DNA of 8,330 bases from an uncultured Dialister sp. (GCA_900543455.1 UQRR01000085.1:1-8330); one strand, 5' to 3'; positions 1 to 6,564 are shown, counted from the first letter of the stretch. Notes: generated from the letters alone by a model not told the origin. Translations and numbers: made by a program.

Positions 1-9
1 GGGAAGGCT

Positions 10-77
10 GCGATACGAGAATACCATCTTCTAAAAAAAGGCGGCGAAGCCGCCACGAGAGCCCTGAACCCTGAACC
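10..77 (+). repeat. Dispersed intergenic repeat, copy 1 (GC palindrome plus CCCTGAA heptads)
   Basis: The segment contains GCGATACGAGAATACC (10-25), then a perfect palindrome GGCGGC-GAA-GCCGCC (40-54), then two head-to-tail CCCTGAA heptads plus CC (62-77). The same parts in the same order recur at 5257-5358, upstream of rplM. That recurrence supports a dispersed repeat rather than chance. Read on the minus strand, the palindrome is followed by seven T residues (33-39), so it could also end leftward transcription. No convincing coding sequence lies in 1-182. One reading frame entering from the left stops at 32-34 and might be the tail of a gene outside the window, but nothing confirms this. 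Confidence 0.6.
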
Positions 78-131
78 AAATGAAAGCAAAGTAAAAAGGG
101 GGATTTCCTCGTGCCCTTGTGCCGAAGCGTA

Positions 132-160
132 CTGCCAACACGCCTGAACTGTGGTACAAT
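132..160 (+). promoter_or_regulatory. Promoter of the membrane-protein gene
   Basis: An extended -10 element, TGG followed by TACAAT (152-160, hexamer 155-160), sits 17 bp after a weak -35 CTGCCA (132-137). The predicted start near 166-168 gives a short leader of about 15 nt before ATG 183. That leader carries the ribosome binding site GAGGTGAT (171-178). Confidence 0.6.
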
Positions 161-182
161 AGTCCCCATCGAGGTGATACAT

Positions 183-1034
183 ATGATCAAAAATAAAAAA
201 TTCATTCATCAGCTGCTGTGGCTCTTGGCGGGAATTCTTCCCTGGGGCTTCGGGGGATTTCTGGTACACACTGCTGAGGCCATGGCAGTGGGGACGCTCG
301 CTTACTGGGGAATGGGGCTTCTGGTGCCGTTTCTTTTTTTCCTCTTCCAGCGGAAAGGCTATGGCAGTGAGTGGGGAGCATTACGAGCGGCAGTACATTT
401 GCCGCTCTGGATCTCCTTCATCATCCTGCAGATGGTCATTTTCTGGAGCTATCTGCCGATGGCAGACAAGGCCTTCAAGGAAACTCCGATACCGATCTCG
501 ATCGCGTTCTTTATCGTGCTGACGCTTTTTGCCGGGGCGGCGATCATGCTGGACTACGTGCTTCCTTCGTTCTATGAGAAGCTTTCGGAGAAGGGGGCTT
601 GCCGGAAGGTCTGGCTGGGCGCGGCTTATTTCAGCGGACTTATTCCCGGCTTTGCCATTCTCTCCTTTCTGGGGTTCTACTATGCGAATGGTATGCGCCT
701 TGATCCTTTCACGGCGCTCTTCTTCCTGATGGAGGTTTTCGGCTTTGTCTTCTGTGGGAAAATCATCCTCGGCATGATGACATGTGGGATCTATCTCTTT
801 CTGGCACTTTCCGGGACGAAGGGGCGGCGCATCACGGTGTGTGCTTTCAGCGGGATATTCTGGCTGATGCTCCTCTATATCCCGATGGTGATCTCCCTCC
901 ATCTTCGGCAGGCAAGCTGGCAGGTCTATATGTATCCAGCCTACTTACCGATGATCCCTTTCCTTTCTGATCTTTGGCTGATGGGGGTCGCGATCTGGGG
1001 CGGGAAAAAGGTCACGGAATGGATATTTAGATAA
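183..1034 (+). CDS. Polytopic membrane protein of unknown function
   Basis: A 283-residue protein that I do not recognise. The frame is open further upstream to 111, but ATG 183 is the better start. It follows GAGGTGAT (171-178) with a 4-nt gap, sits just downstream of a promoter at 132-160, and puts a basic MIKNKKF N-terminus before the first membrane segment. Hydrophobic segments lie at roughly residues 9-29, 35-56, 66-91, 102-127, 143-168, 175-209 (possibly two), 217-239 and 248-273, giving about eight to nine spans. Short basic loops (for example RKGYGSEW, residues 57-64, and GTKGRR, residues 211-216) suggest cytoplasmic sides. There is no signal peptidase site, ATPase, transporter signature or soluble domain that I can identify. 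It is monocistronic: purL begins 304 bp later from its own promoter. Membrane location is confident; function is unknown. Confidence 0.8.
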   Translation: MIKNKKFIHQLLWLLAGILPWGFGGFLVHTAEAMAVGTLAYWGMGLLVPFLFFLFQRKGYGSEWGALRAAVHLPLWISFIILQMVIFWSYLPMADKAFKETPIPISIAFFIVLTLFAGAAIMLDYVLPSFYEKLSEKGACRKVWLGAAYFSGLIPGFAILSFLGFYYANGMRLDPFTALFFLMEVFGFVFCGKIILGMMTCGIYLFLALSGTKGRRITVCAFSGIFWLMLLYIPMVISLHLRQASWQVYMYPAYLPMIPFLSDLWLMGVAIWGGKKVTEWIFR

Positions 1035-1090
1035 TGGGTCAGTCTCTTGGGCGGCTCGTTCACTGATTGCGGATGAAAGCTTTGTTCGAA

Positions 1091-1118
1091 TTAGAAATTA
1101 GAAATTAGAAATGAGAAA
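1091..1118 (+). repeat. Tandem heptad array TTAGAAA x3 plus TGAGAAA
   Basis: Three exact head-to-tail TTAGAAA units (1091-1111) are followed by one single-base variant, TGAGAAA (1112-1118). The array lies in the 304-bp gap between the membrane-protein gene and purL. This gap holds no ORF of note. It contains this array, the palindrome at 1127-1139, a stretch at 1178-1230 that includes TCTAATTTCTAATCC (the same motif on the opposite strand), and the purL promoter. I see no clear rho-independent terminator for the upstream gene. Confidence 0.8.
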
Positions 1119-1126
1119 TGGTGGTG

Positions 1127-1139
1127 GCGGCTTTGCCGC
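1127..1139. repeat. GC-rich palindrome GCGGC-TTT-GCCGC
   Basis: A perfect 5-bp inverted repeat around TTT. It follows GAGAAATGG and precedes CGAG, resembling the palindrome module at 40-54 and that at 5290-5316. It has no T-tract on either strand, so it is not a typical terminator. Confidence 0.6.
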
Positions 1140-1248
1140 GAGTATATATGGGGCGATGCCCGAAAGTAGTATTCAAATCACTAGTCACTTGAGACGCCTA
1201 ATCCCTGTACCCCTCTCTAATTTCTAATCCTTCCCCATTGCCCGCTTA

Positions 1249-1257
1249 TGGTAAAAT
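1249..1257 (+). promoter_or_regulatory. Probable purL promoter (extended -10)
   Basis: TGG followed by TAAAAT (hexamer 1252-1257) has the same extended -10 form as the promoter of the first gene. No good -35 lies 16-18 bp upstream; the nearest TTGCCC (1238-1243) is too close. A start near 1264 would give a leader of about 75 nt to the TTG start. I see no purine riboswitch and no convincing PurR box in this leader. Confidence 0.45.
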
Positions 1258-1338
1258 ATACATGTATTATTGGCTTTTTCATTTCCGACTGGAGCCTGCG
1301 CCTTTGCGCCGGTGAGTAATGAGGAAGGAGTGTTGAAC

Positions 1339-4300
1339 TTGTCTGATATCAGACGTTTGTATGTACGAAAGAAGGCTGGTTTCCGTCAGGGCGAAGAGAG
1401 CCTGACGGCTGAGCTGAAAGAGGTGCTGGGAGACCGCATCGAAGGCTGTGGGATCTATCATCGCTACGATGTCGACGGACTTTCCGGAGAAGACTATGAG
1501 AAAGCGGTCTCGACCGTATTCTCTGAACCGCCGGTCGACAGTGTAGAGACAGAACTGCCAAAGGGCGATCTCGTCATCGGCGTCGAATTCCTGCCGGGGC
1601 AGTATGACCAGAGAGCGGACTCGGCAGAGCAGTGTCTGGCCATTGTCACCGGAAAAGATGGCGCGCGTGTGCGTTGTGCGCTAGTCTATACCTTTGATGG
1701 ACATTTCGCAGAAGGCGACCGCGAGAAGATCCTGAAATTCCTTGTGAATCCGGTGGAGTCCCGTGAAGCAAGTCTCGCTCCGGCGGAAACGCTGGATCTT
1801 CCCATCGAAGACCCGAAGGCAGTACCCGTTGTCAAGGGCGTCTGCGAGCTGGATGATGCAGGGATCGATGCCCTGATCGCCGACATGGGCCTTGCCATGA
1901 GCCATGATGACATGGCGATGATCCGTGACTATTTCCGCGATGAAGAGAAGAGAGATCCGACCGTGACAGAGATCCGTGTGCTCGATACCTACTGGTCCGA
2001 CCACTGCCGTCACACCACTTTCTCCACCAAGCTCTCCTCTGTCGAAGTCGAAGACGGCACTTTTACCGCTCCGATCTCCAAGGCGCTCAAAGACTACGAA
2101 GAGACGCGTATCCATATCTATGGCAAGGACACGAAGCGCCCTGTGACGCTGATGGATATGGCAACAGCGGCTGTCAAGGCTCTCCGCAAGGAAGGAAAGC
2201 TGGAAAATCTGGATCAGTCGGAAGAGATCAATGCCTGCACCATCAAGGTGAAGATCGACACCATCGACGGCGAGGAAGACTGGCTGCTCCTTTTCAAAAA
2301 TGAAACACACAACCATCCGACCGAGATCGAGCCATTCGGCGGGGCAGCGACCTGCCTGGGCGGATGTATCCGAGACCCTCTCTCCGGACGCTCCTATGTG
2401 TATCAGGCGATGCGCGTGACGGGCGCCGCAGACCCGCGCATGCCGCTTTCTGAAACGCTTGCAGGCAAGCTCCCGCAGAGAAAGATCGTCGTCGAAGCGG
2501 CCAAGGGCTACTCCTCCTACGGCAATCAGATCGGTCTTGCCACCGGTGAGGTCAAGGAATATTATCATCCGGGATTCATGGCGAAGCGCATGGAGATCGG
2601 TGCCGTCGTCGCAGCGGCTCCGGAAGACCATGTCATCCGTCTTTCTCCGACACCCGGCGACGTCGTCATCCTGGTCGGCGGGCGCACGGGCCGTGACGGC
2701 ATGGGCGGTGCGACAGGCTCTTCGAAGGAGCTGAATACCGAGTCCATCGAGACTTGCGGCGCAGAAGTCCAGAAGGGCAATCCGATCACGGAAAGAAAGA
2801 TCCAGTGCCTCTTCCGTCGCGGAGAAGTCACACGCCTCATCAAACGCTGCAATGACTTCGGCGCAGGCGGTGTCTCTGTCGCTGTCGGTGAACTGACAGA
2901 CGGACTTGACATCAATCTTGACAAAGTGCCGAAGAAATACGAAGGCCTTGATGGGACCGAGCTGGCGATTTCCGAATCGCAGGAACGTATGGCGGTCGTC
3001 GTCAGAAAAGAAGACGCAGACCAGTTCATCCGCTATGCCGCTGAAGAAAACCTTGAAGCCACCATCGTGGCTGATGTGACCGATACCCGCCGCCTCGTCA
3101 TGAAGTGGAGAGGGGACACCATTGTCGACATTTCGAGAGATTTCCTCGACACGAATGGTGCGCAGCAGGTGAAGGAAGCCTACATCGCAAAGCCGGATGA
3201 AGCTGGCTATTTCCATAAAGAAGAGATCCATGACATCCAGAAGACCTGGCTTTCCGCCATGGCAGATCTCAATAACTGCTCGGAGCAGGGGCTCTCCGAA
3301 CGCTTCGACTCCACCATCGGTGCCGGTACTGTACTCATGCCATTCGGCGGCAAGTACCAGAAGACCCCGACCGACGGCATGGTAGCGAAATTCCCGGTCC
3401 GCAAAGGCGAGACTGACAGCGCCAGCTTCATGGCACATGGTTTCGATCCCTATCTGGCATCCTGGAGCCCGTTCCATGGTGCAGCCTATGCCGTACTCCT
3501 CTCCGTGGCCCGCCTCGTAGCGATGGGGGCTGACTGGAGAAAAGCCTACCTGACACTGCAGGAATACTTCGAAAAGCTCACCGACAAGACCAGCTGGGGC
3601 AAACCGGCGGCCGCACTCCTCGGTGCTTTCCATATGCAGGAAAACCTCGGCCTTGGTGCGATCGGCGGCAAGGACTCCATGAGCGGTACTTTCAATGACA
3701 TCCACGTCCCGCCGACACTCGTTTCCTTCGCAATCGCTCCGGGGAAAGCCTCCGAAGCTGTCAGCCAGGAGCTCAAGAAGGAGGGCGATGTCCTCGTCCT
3801 CTTCGGCCAGCCGAAGGATGAAGCCGGCATGCCGCTCCTTGACGTATTCAAAGCGCATGCGGATTTCCTCTATCAGGAAGTGAAGGCCGGACACATCGCA
3901 GCGATGAAAGCGGTCGAACACGGCGGCGTCGCAGTGACCGCAGCCAAGATGGCTTTCGGCAACAAGCTCGGCTGTACCTTCGGCGAAAATCTGCCGCTCT
4001 TCAAATACTTCAGCAATTTCTATGGCGCGATCCTTGTAGAAACGACGCCAGAACTGGCGCAGGAATTTGCCAAACAGCCGCACACGAAGATCCTCGGCAC
4101 CATCGGCGGGGACAGCATGAAGCTCTACGGGGAAGAAATCGCCGTCGAAGAGCTCCTGCGCTCCTATGAAGGCACGCTCGATCCGATCTTCCCGCGCCGC
4201 GCAGCAGACATCCAGAAGGAAGCGCCGGTCCTTCCGGAAACGAAAGCGATCCCGCAGTTCTATGTCCATACGAATCTTTCGCGTCCGCGCGTCTTCATCC

Positions 4301-5082
4301 CGACCATGCCGGGCAACAACTGTGAAGTCGACTGCGCGAGAGCCTTCGAACGTGCCGGTGCGGTCAGCGATATCTTCATCTTCAGAAATCGCGATGCAGC
4401 TGAACTCAAGGACTCCGTCGATGAAATGGCAGAGCGCATTCGCCATGCGCAGATCGTCATGTTCCCGGGCGGCTTCTCCGCCGGTGATGAACCGGACGGC
4501 AGCGGCAAATTTATCGCCGCCGTATTCCGGAATCAGAAGCTCATGGAAGCCATGGACCAGCTCCTTCACGTGAGAGACGGTCTTGCCATGGGCATCTGCA
4601 ACGGTTTCCAGGCTCTGATCAAGCTCGGCCTTGTACCGTATGGCGAATTCAAGCCGCTCACCGATGACGCACCGACGCTCACCTTCAATACGCTCGGCCG
4701 TCATATTTCCCGCTTTGTCACGACCAAGGTCGTATCGACCAAGTCCCCGTGGCTCGCCCTCTGCCAGCCTGGTGACCTCCACTCCATCGCTATCAGCCAC
4801 GGCGAAGGACGCTTCATCGCTTCCGATGAACAGATCCGGGCACTCGCAGCCAATGGCCAGATCGCGACACAGTACGTGGGGCCAGATGGCGAGCCGACCT
4901 ACGATAGCCGCTACAATCCGAACGGCTCCTCGTGGGCTGTCGAAGGCATCACCAGTCCTGACGGACGCGTCCTCGGTAAGATGGGTCATACCGAACGCCG
5001 CGGCCAGAATGTCGCAAAGAACATCGCCGGTGATACCTATCAGCCGCTCTTCGAAGCCGGTGTGAAGTACTTCAAGGGCTAA
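1339..5082 (+). CDS. purL: Phosphoribosylformylglycinamidine synthase, single-chain PurL
   Basis: The enzyme converts FGAR, glutamine and ATP to FGAM, glutamate, ADP and phosphate, in the fourth step of cytoplasmic purine synthesis. The frame is open from 1270. I choose TTG 1339 because GGAAGGAG (1323-1330) lies 8 nt upstream and the product then begins SDIRRLYVRKKAGF, like family N-termini; GTG 1312 is an alternative. The 1247 aa match the long clade II family. Visible parts are an N-terminal PurS-like region, linker motif DTYWSDHCRHTTF (216-228), first synthetase domain FKNETHNHP (319-327), second domain GGKDSMSG (776-783), and a C-terminal glutaminase from about 981. In the glutaminase, PGGF is at 1043-1046, the nucleophile is Cys1087 in GICNGFQ, and the acid-base pair is His1217/Glu1219 in GHTER. 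All key residues are present. No other pur genes adjoin it; a terminator follows directly. Confidence 0.97.
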   Translation: MSDIRRLYVRKKAGFRQGEESLTAELKEVLGDRIEGCGIYHRYDVDGLSGEDYEKAVSTVFSEPPVDSVETELPKGDLVIGVEFLPGQYDQRADSAEQCLAIVTGKDGARVRCALVYTFDGHFAEGDREKILKFLVNPVESREASLAPAETLDLPIEDPKAVPVVKGVCELDDAGIDALIADMGLAMSHDDMAMIRDYFRDEEKRDPTVTEIRVLDTYWSDHCRHTTFSTKLSSVEVEDGTFTAPISKALKDYEETRIHIYGKDTKRPVTLMDMATAAVKALRKEGKLENLDQSEEINACTIKVKIDTIDGEEDWLLLFKNETHNHPTEIEPFGGAATCLGGCIRDPLSGRSYVYQAMRVTGAADPRMPLSETLAGKLPQRKIVVEAAKGYSSYGNQIGLATGEVKEYYHPGFMAKRMEIGAVVAAAPEDHVIRLSPTPGDVVILVGGRTGRDGMGGATGSSKELNTESIETCGAEVQKGNPITERKIQCLFRRGEVTRLIKRCNDFGAGGVSVAVGELTDGLDINLDKVPKKYEGLDGTELAISESQERMAVVVRKEDADQFIRYAAEENLEATIVADVTDTRRLVMKWRGDTIVDISRDFLDTNGAQQVKEAYIAKPDEAGYFHKEEIHDIQKTWLSAMADLNNCSEQGLSERFDSTIGAGTVLMPFGGKYQKTPTDGMVAKFPVRKGETDSASFMAHGFDPYLASWSPFHGAAYAVLLSVARLVAMGADWRKAYLTLQEYFEKLTDKTSWGKPAAALLGAFHMQENLGLGAIGGKDSMSGTFNDIHVPPTLVSFAIAPGKASEAVSQELKKEGDVLVLFGQPKDEAGMPLLDVFKAHADFLYQEVKAGHIAAMKAVEHGGVAVTAAKMAFGNKLGCTFGENLPLFKYFSNFYGAILVETTPELAQEFAKQPHTKILGTIGGDSMKLYGEEIAVEELLRSYEGTLDPIFPRRAADIQKEAPVLPETKAIPQFYVHTNLSRPRVFIPTMPGNNCEVDCARAFERAGAVSDIFIFRNRDAAELKDSVDEMAERIRHAQIVMFPGGFSAGDEPDGSGKFIAAVFRNQKLMEAMDQLLHVRDGLAMGICNGFQALIKLGLVPYGEFKPLTDDAPTLTFNTLGRHISRFVTTKVVSTKSPWLALCQPGDLHSIAISHGEGRFIASDEQIRALAANGQIATQYVGPDGEPTYDSRYNPNGSSWAVEGITSPDGRVLGKMGHTERRGQNVAKNIAGDTYQPLFEAGVKYFKG

Positions 5083-5098
5083 TGGTCCATGCATAGAA

Positions 5099-5129
5099 AA
5101 AACGCTCTCGTGAATGCGGGAGCGTTTTT
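5099..5129 (+). terminator. Rho-independent terminator of purL
   Basis: An 8-bp stem, CGCTCTCG (5103-5110) with CGGGAGCG (5117-5124), has one G-U pair and the loop TGAATG. It is followed by TTTTT (5125-5129) and preceded by A residues that extend the stem. It lies 16 nt after the purL stop codon. The flanking A and T tracts could let it act in both directions. Confidence 0.92.
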
Positions 5130-5134
5130 GATTA

Positions 5135-5155
5135 GGGTTCAAGGTTCAGGGTGAG
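5135..5155 (-). repeat. Heptad repeat, inverted CCCTGAA type
   Basis: GGGTTCA (5135-5141), AGGTTCA (5142-5148) and the start of a third unit, GGGT, read on the minus strand as the CCCTGAA heptads found at 62-77 and 5343-5358. The array faces the copy at 5322-5358. The pair therefore brackets a gene-free block of about 220 bp. Confidence 0.65.
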
Positions 5156-5171
5156 CCCCGAAGTTTGAAAG

Positions 5172-5254
5172 TAGGGATGAGGGATTGGGGATTAGAAATC
5201 TCAATGACTTGTGACCAGGAATTAGTATCTATGGATTAGTAGCTAGGGATTAGG
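5172..5254 (+). repeat. Seven-nucleotide-periodic degenerate repeat block
   Basis: Four consecutive heptads, TAGGGAT, GAGGGAT, TGGGGAT and TAGAAAT, run from 5172 to 5199. After a 21-nt gap (three heptads) that keeps the register, a 14-bp tandem follows: ATTAGTATCTATGG (5221-5234), ATTAGTAGCTAGGG (5235-5248) and a partial ATTAGG (5249-5254). The TAGAAAT unit matches the array at 1091-1118. The whole 422-bp space between purL and rplM holds no ORF that looks coding. It consists of the purL terminator, these repeats, a palindrome, and the rplM promoter and leader. Confidence 0.7.
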
Positions 5255-5256
5255 TT

Positions 5257-5358
5257 CGCGATATGAGAAACCGCTAATTTCAAATCTACGCGGCGCTTCC
5301 TGATTTTATGCGCCGCACCACGGGCTAACCCCGAACCGCAAACCCTGAACCCTGAACC
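5257..5358 (+). repeat. Dispersed intergenic repeat, copy 2
   Basis: Its parts are GCGATATGAGAAACC (5258-5272), a 7-bp palindrome GCGGCGC/GCGCCGC with a 13-nt loop (5290-5296 and 5310-5316), ACCACGG (5317-5323), and degenerate heptads ending in two exact CCCTGAA units plus CC (5343-5358). The order matches 10-77. It ends 26 bp before the -35 element of rplM. The palindrome has no adjacent T-tract. Confidence 0.65.
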
Positions 5359-5384
5359 TTAAAAATTTTCCTCCCAAAAACTAT

Positions 5385-5413
5385 TTGACACGCACGTAAA
5401 AAAACTATATAAT
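5385..5413 (+). promoter_or_regulatory. Consensus sigma-A promoter of the rplM-rpsI operon
   Basis: TTGACA (5385-5390), a 17-bp spacer, and TATAAT (5408-5413) match the consensus exactly. A strong constitutive promoter suits ribosomal protein genes. Transcription should begin near 5420, giving a leader of about 85 nt. Confidence 0.95.
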
Positions 5414-5419
5414 ACTCCT

Positions 5420-5504
5420 TGTGAGATTTGTCCGGAAACCACTAGCCCCGGAGGAAGGATGACATCTTGCGGTTCTGTTTTTTATTCAGAAGGAGTCATT
5501 ACTA
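5420..5504 (+). promoter_or_regulatory. Structured rplM 5' leader, candidate L13-type leader
   Basis: The outer stem pairs AGAT (5424-5427) with ATCT (5464-5467) and GTC (5430-5432) with GAC (5461-5463), around a TT bulge. The inner stem pairs CGG (5433-5435) with CCG (5448-5450). A purine-rich GAGGAAGGAT (5451-5460) remains as an internal loop. A second hairpin, TTCTG (5473-5477) with CAGAA (5487-5491), overlaps the start of the ribosome binding site AGAAGGAG (5488-5495). Loop bases AACC (5437-5440) can also pair with GGTT (5471-5474). L13 leaders are known in low-GC Gram-positive bacteria. Assignment to that family is inference, and binding by L13 is untested here. Confidence 0.5.
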
Positions 5505-5945
5505 ATGAAAACAACATTCATGGCCAATGCGGGCAACATCACTCGCAAATGGTATATCGTTGATGCTGCAGGACTGACTGTTGGCCGTCTGGCTGCCAGC
5601 GTTGCCAAAGTTCTGACCGGCAAGAATAAACCTACCTACACACCGCATGTTGACACTGGTGACAACGTCATCATCATCAACGCAGATAAAGTCGTTTTCT
5701 CCGGCAAAAAAGAACTGAAGAAAGTTTACTTCCACTACACCGGATATATCGGCGGCGACAGATACCAGAAGGCTGGCGACGCTCTTCGTGAAAAACCGGT
5801 ATGGGTCGTAGAACATGCTATCCGCGGCATGCTTCCGAAGAACAAGCTCGGCGCTCAGATGTACCGCAAGCTCCACGTATACGCAGGCGCTGAACATCCG
5901 CATGCAGCACAGCAGCCTGAAGAACTGAAATTTGATATCCGTTAA
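5505..5945 (+). CDS. rplM: 50S ribosomal protein L13 (uL13)
   Basis: A 146-aa protein, the normal length for bacterial uL13, an early-assembling 23S rRNA-binding protein of the large subunit. Diagnostic stretches are RKWYIVDAAGLTVGRLA near the N-terminus, KPTYTPHVDTGDNVIIINA (about residues 42-60), and GMLPKNKLGAQMYRKLHVY in the last third, followed by an AEHPHAAQQP tail. ATG 5505 is preferred over ATG 5520. AGAAGGAG (5488-5495) lies 9 nt upstream of it, and MKTTFMA is a common N-terminus in Firmicutes. It is the first gene of a two-gene operon with rpsI, which starts 22 bp after the stop codon. Expression is driven by a consensus promoter and probably tuned by the structured leader. Nothing is missing or altered. 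Confidence 0.98.
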   Translation: MKTTFMANAGNITRKWYIVDAAGLTVGRLAASVAKVLTGKNKPTYTPHVDTGDNVIIINADKVVFSGKKELKKVYFHYTGYIGGDRYQKAGDALREKPVWVVEHAIRGMLPKNKLGAQMYRKLHVYAGAEHPHAAQQPEELKFDIR

Positions 5946-5967
5946 CCAGAAGGGAAGGAAATAAGAA

Positions 5968-6360
5968 ATGGCAGAAGCTACATACTACGGCACTGGCCGC
6001 AGAAAAACATCCGTTGCCAGAGTCCGTCTGGTACCGGGACAGGGTAACATCACAATCAATGGCCGTGATCTGAAGGATTACTTCGATCTCGCAACCCTCG
6101 AACTGATTATTAAACAGCCGCTCGAACTGACCGGCACCACCACCGCATATGACGTCATCGCTAACGTAAAAGGCGGCGGACGTACAGGCCAGGCTGGCGC
6201 TATCCGTCATGGCATCAGCCGTGCTCTCCTCGATGTCGATGGAGACTACAGAAAAGTTCTGAAAGTCGCAGGTCTCCTAACCCGTGATCCAAGAATGAAA
6301 GAACGTAAGAAATACGGCCTCAAGAAAGCAAGAAAAGCAAGCCAGTTCTCCAAACGTTAA
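5968..6360 (+). CDS. rpsI: 30S ribosomal protein S9 (uS9)
   Basis: A 130-aa protein, the usual length for uS9, which binds 16S rRNA in the head of the small subunit. It opens with YYGTGRRKTSVARVRL, has the family signature GGGRTGQAGAIRHGISRAL (about residues 69-87), and ends in the basic tail KKARKASQFSKR. The terminal SKR is the part that in known ribosomes reaches the P-site tRNA anticodon stem. The start ATG follows GGGAAGGAAAT, and the gene lies 22 bp after rplM in the conserved rplM-rpsI order. The two genes almost certainly share one transcript ending at the terminator at 6377-6409. Confidence 0.98.
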   Translation: MAEATYYGTGRRKTSVARVRLVPGQGNITINGRDLKDYFDLATLELIIKQPLELTGTTTAYDVIANVKGGGRTGQAGAIRHGISRALLDVDGDYRKVLKVAGLLTRDPRMKERKKYGLKKARKASQFSKR

Positions 6361-6376
6361 TCATTGGACGAATGCC

Positions 6377-6409
6377 GAAAACGCTCATGGATTTCCATGG
6401 GCGTTTTTT
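6377..6409 (+). terminator. Rho-independent terminator of rplM-rpsI
   Basis: A 10-bp stem, ACGCTCATGG (6381-6390) with CCATGGGCGT (6395-6404), contains one G-U pair and has the loop ATTT. It is followed by T residues to 6409 and preceded by AAAA (6377-6380). It begins 16 nt after the rpsI stop codon. The A-tract could permit bidirectional action. Confidence 0.93.
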
Positions 6410-6429
6410 GATGCAGGAAAAGCAGAAAC

Positions 6430-6496
6430 GAAGGGGACGAGCCGCATATGATGAAAGCATATCATCCCGCCTTCCCCGCGGCTCCTCTTCTTTTTT
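6430..6496 (+). terminator. Second, long terminator-like structure after rpsI
   Basis: The main stem GAGCCGC (6439-6445) pairs perfectly with GCGGCTC (6478-6484). GAAGGG (6430-6435) pairs with CTCTTC plus the preceding C (6485-6490, one G-U pair), across a 3-nt bulge. TTTTTT (6491-6496) follows at once. Inside, ATGAT (6448-6452) pairs with ATCAT (6461-6465), leaving a one-sided C-rich stretch. It may be a back-up terminator, or an attenuator or small RNA end upstream of the next gene. The structure is visible; the role is inferred. Confidence 0.6.
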
Positions 6497-6564
6497 ATAA
6501 GCTGTTTCCCGTCCCAGATCCACCAACCAAGTGCATTTCCCTACTATTTCCTTCCTCTATGAAG

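Noticed and set aside
1036..1070. A terminator after the membrane-protein gene (TCAGT/ACTGA)
   Set aside because: Only five base pairs with an 18-nt loop and no T-tract follow, so I do not call it.
1081..1093. A possible PurR box (CGAAC core on the minus strand) upstream of purL
   Set aside because: Only the 5-base core matches. The flanks differ from the known consensus, no second box is nearby, and it lies about 165 bp upstream of the promoter.
1681..5142. A very long open frame on the minus strand opposite purL (1153 codons)
   Set aside because: It lies in exact codon register with purL. It exists only because purL avoids the codons TTA, CTA and TCA, whose complements are stops. The translated product has no recognisable motif and is rich in His, Arg and Asp runs typical of antisense shadows, while purL has every family motif.
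5135..5358. A CRISPR array
   Set aside because: The repeats are 7-14 nt, degenerate and contiguous, without unique spacers of regular length, and no cas gene is present.
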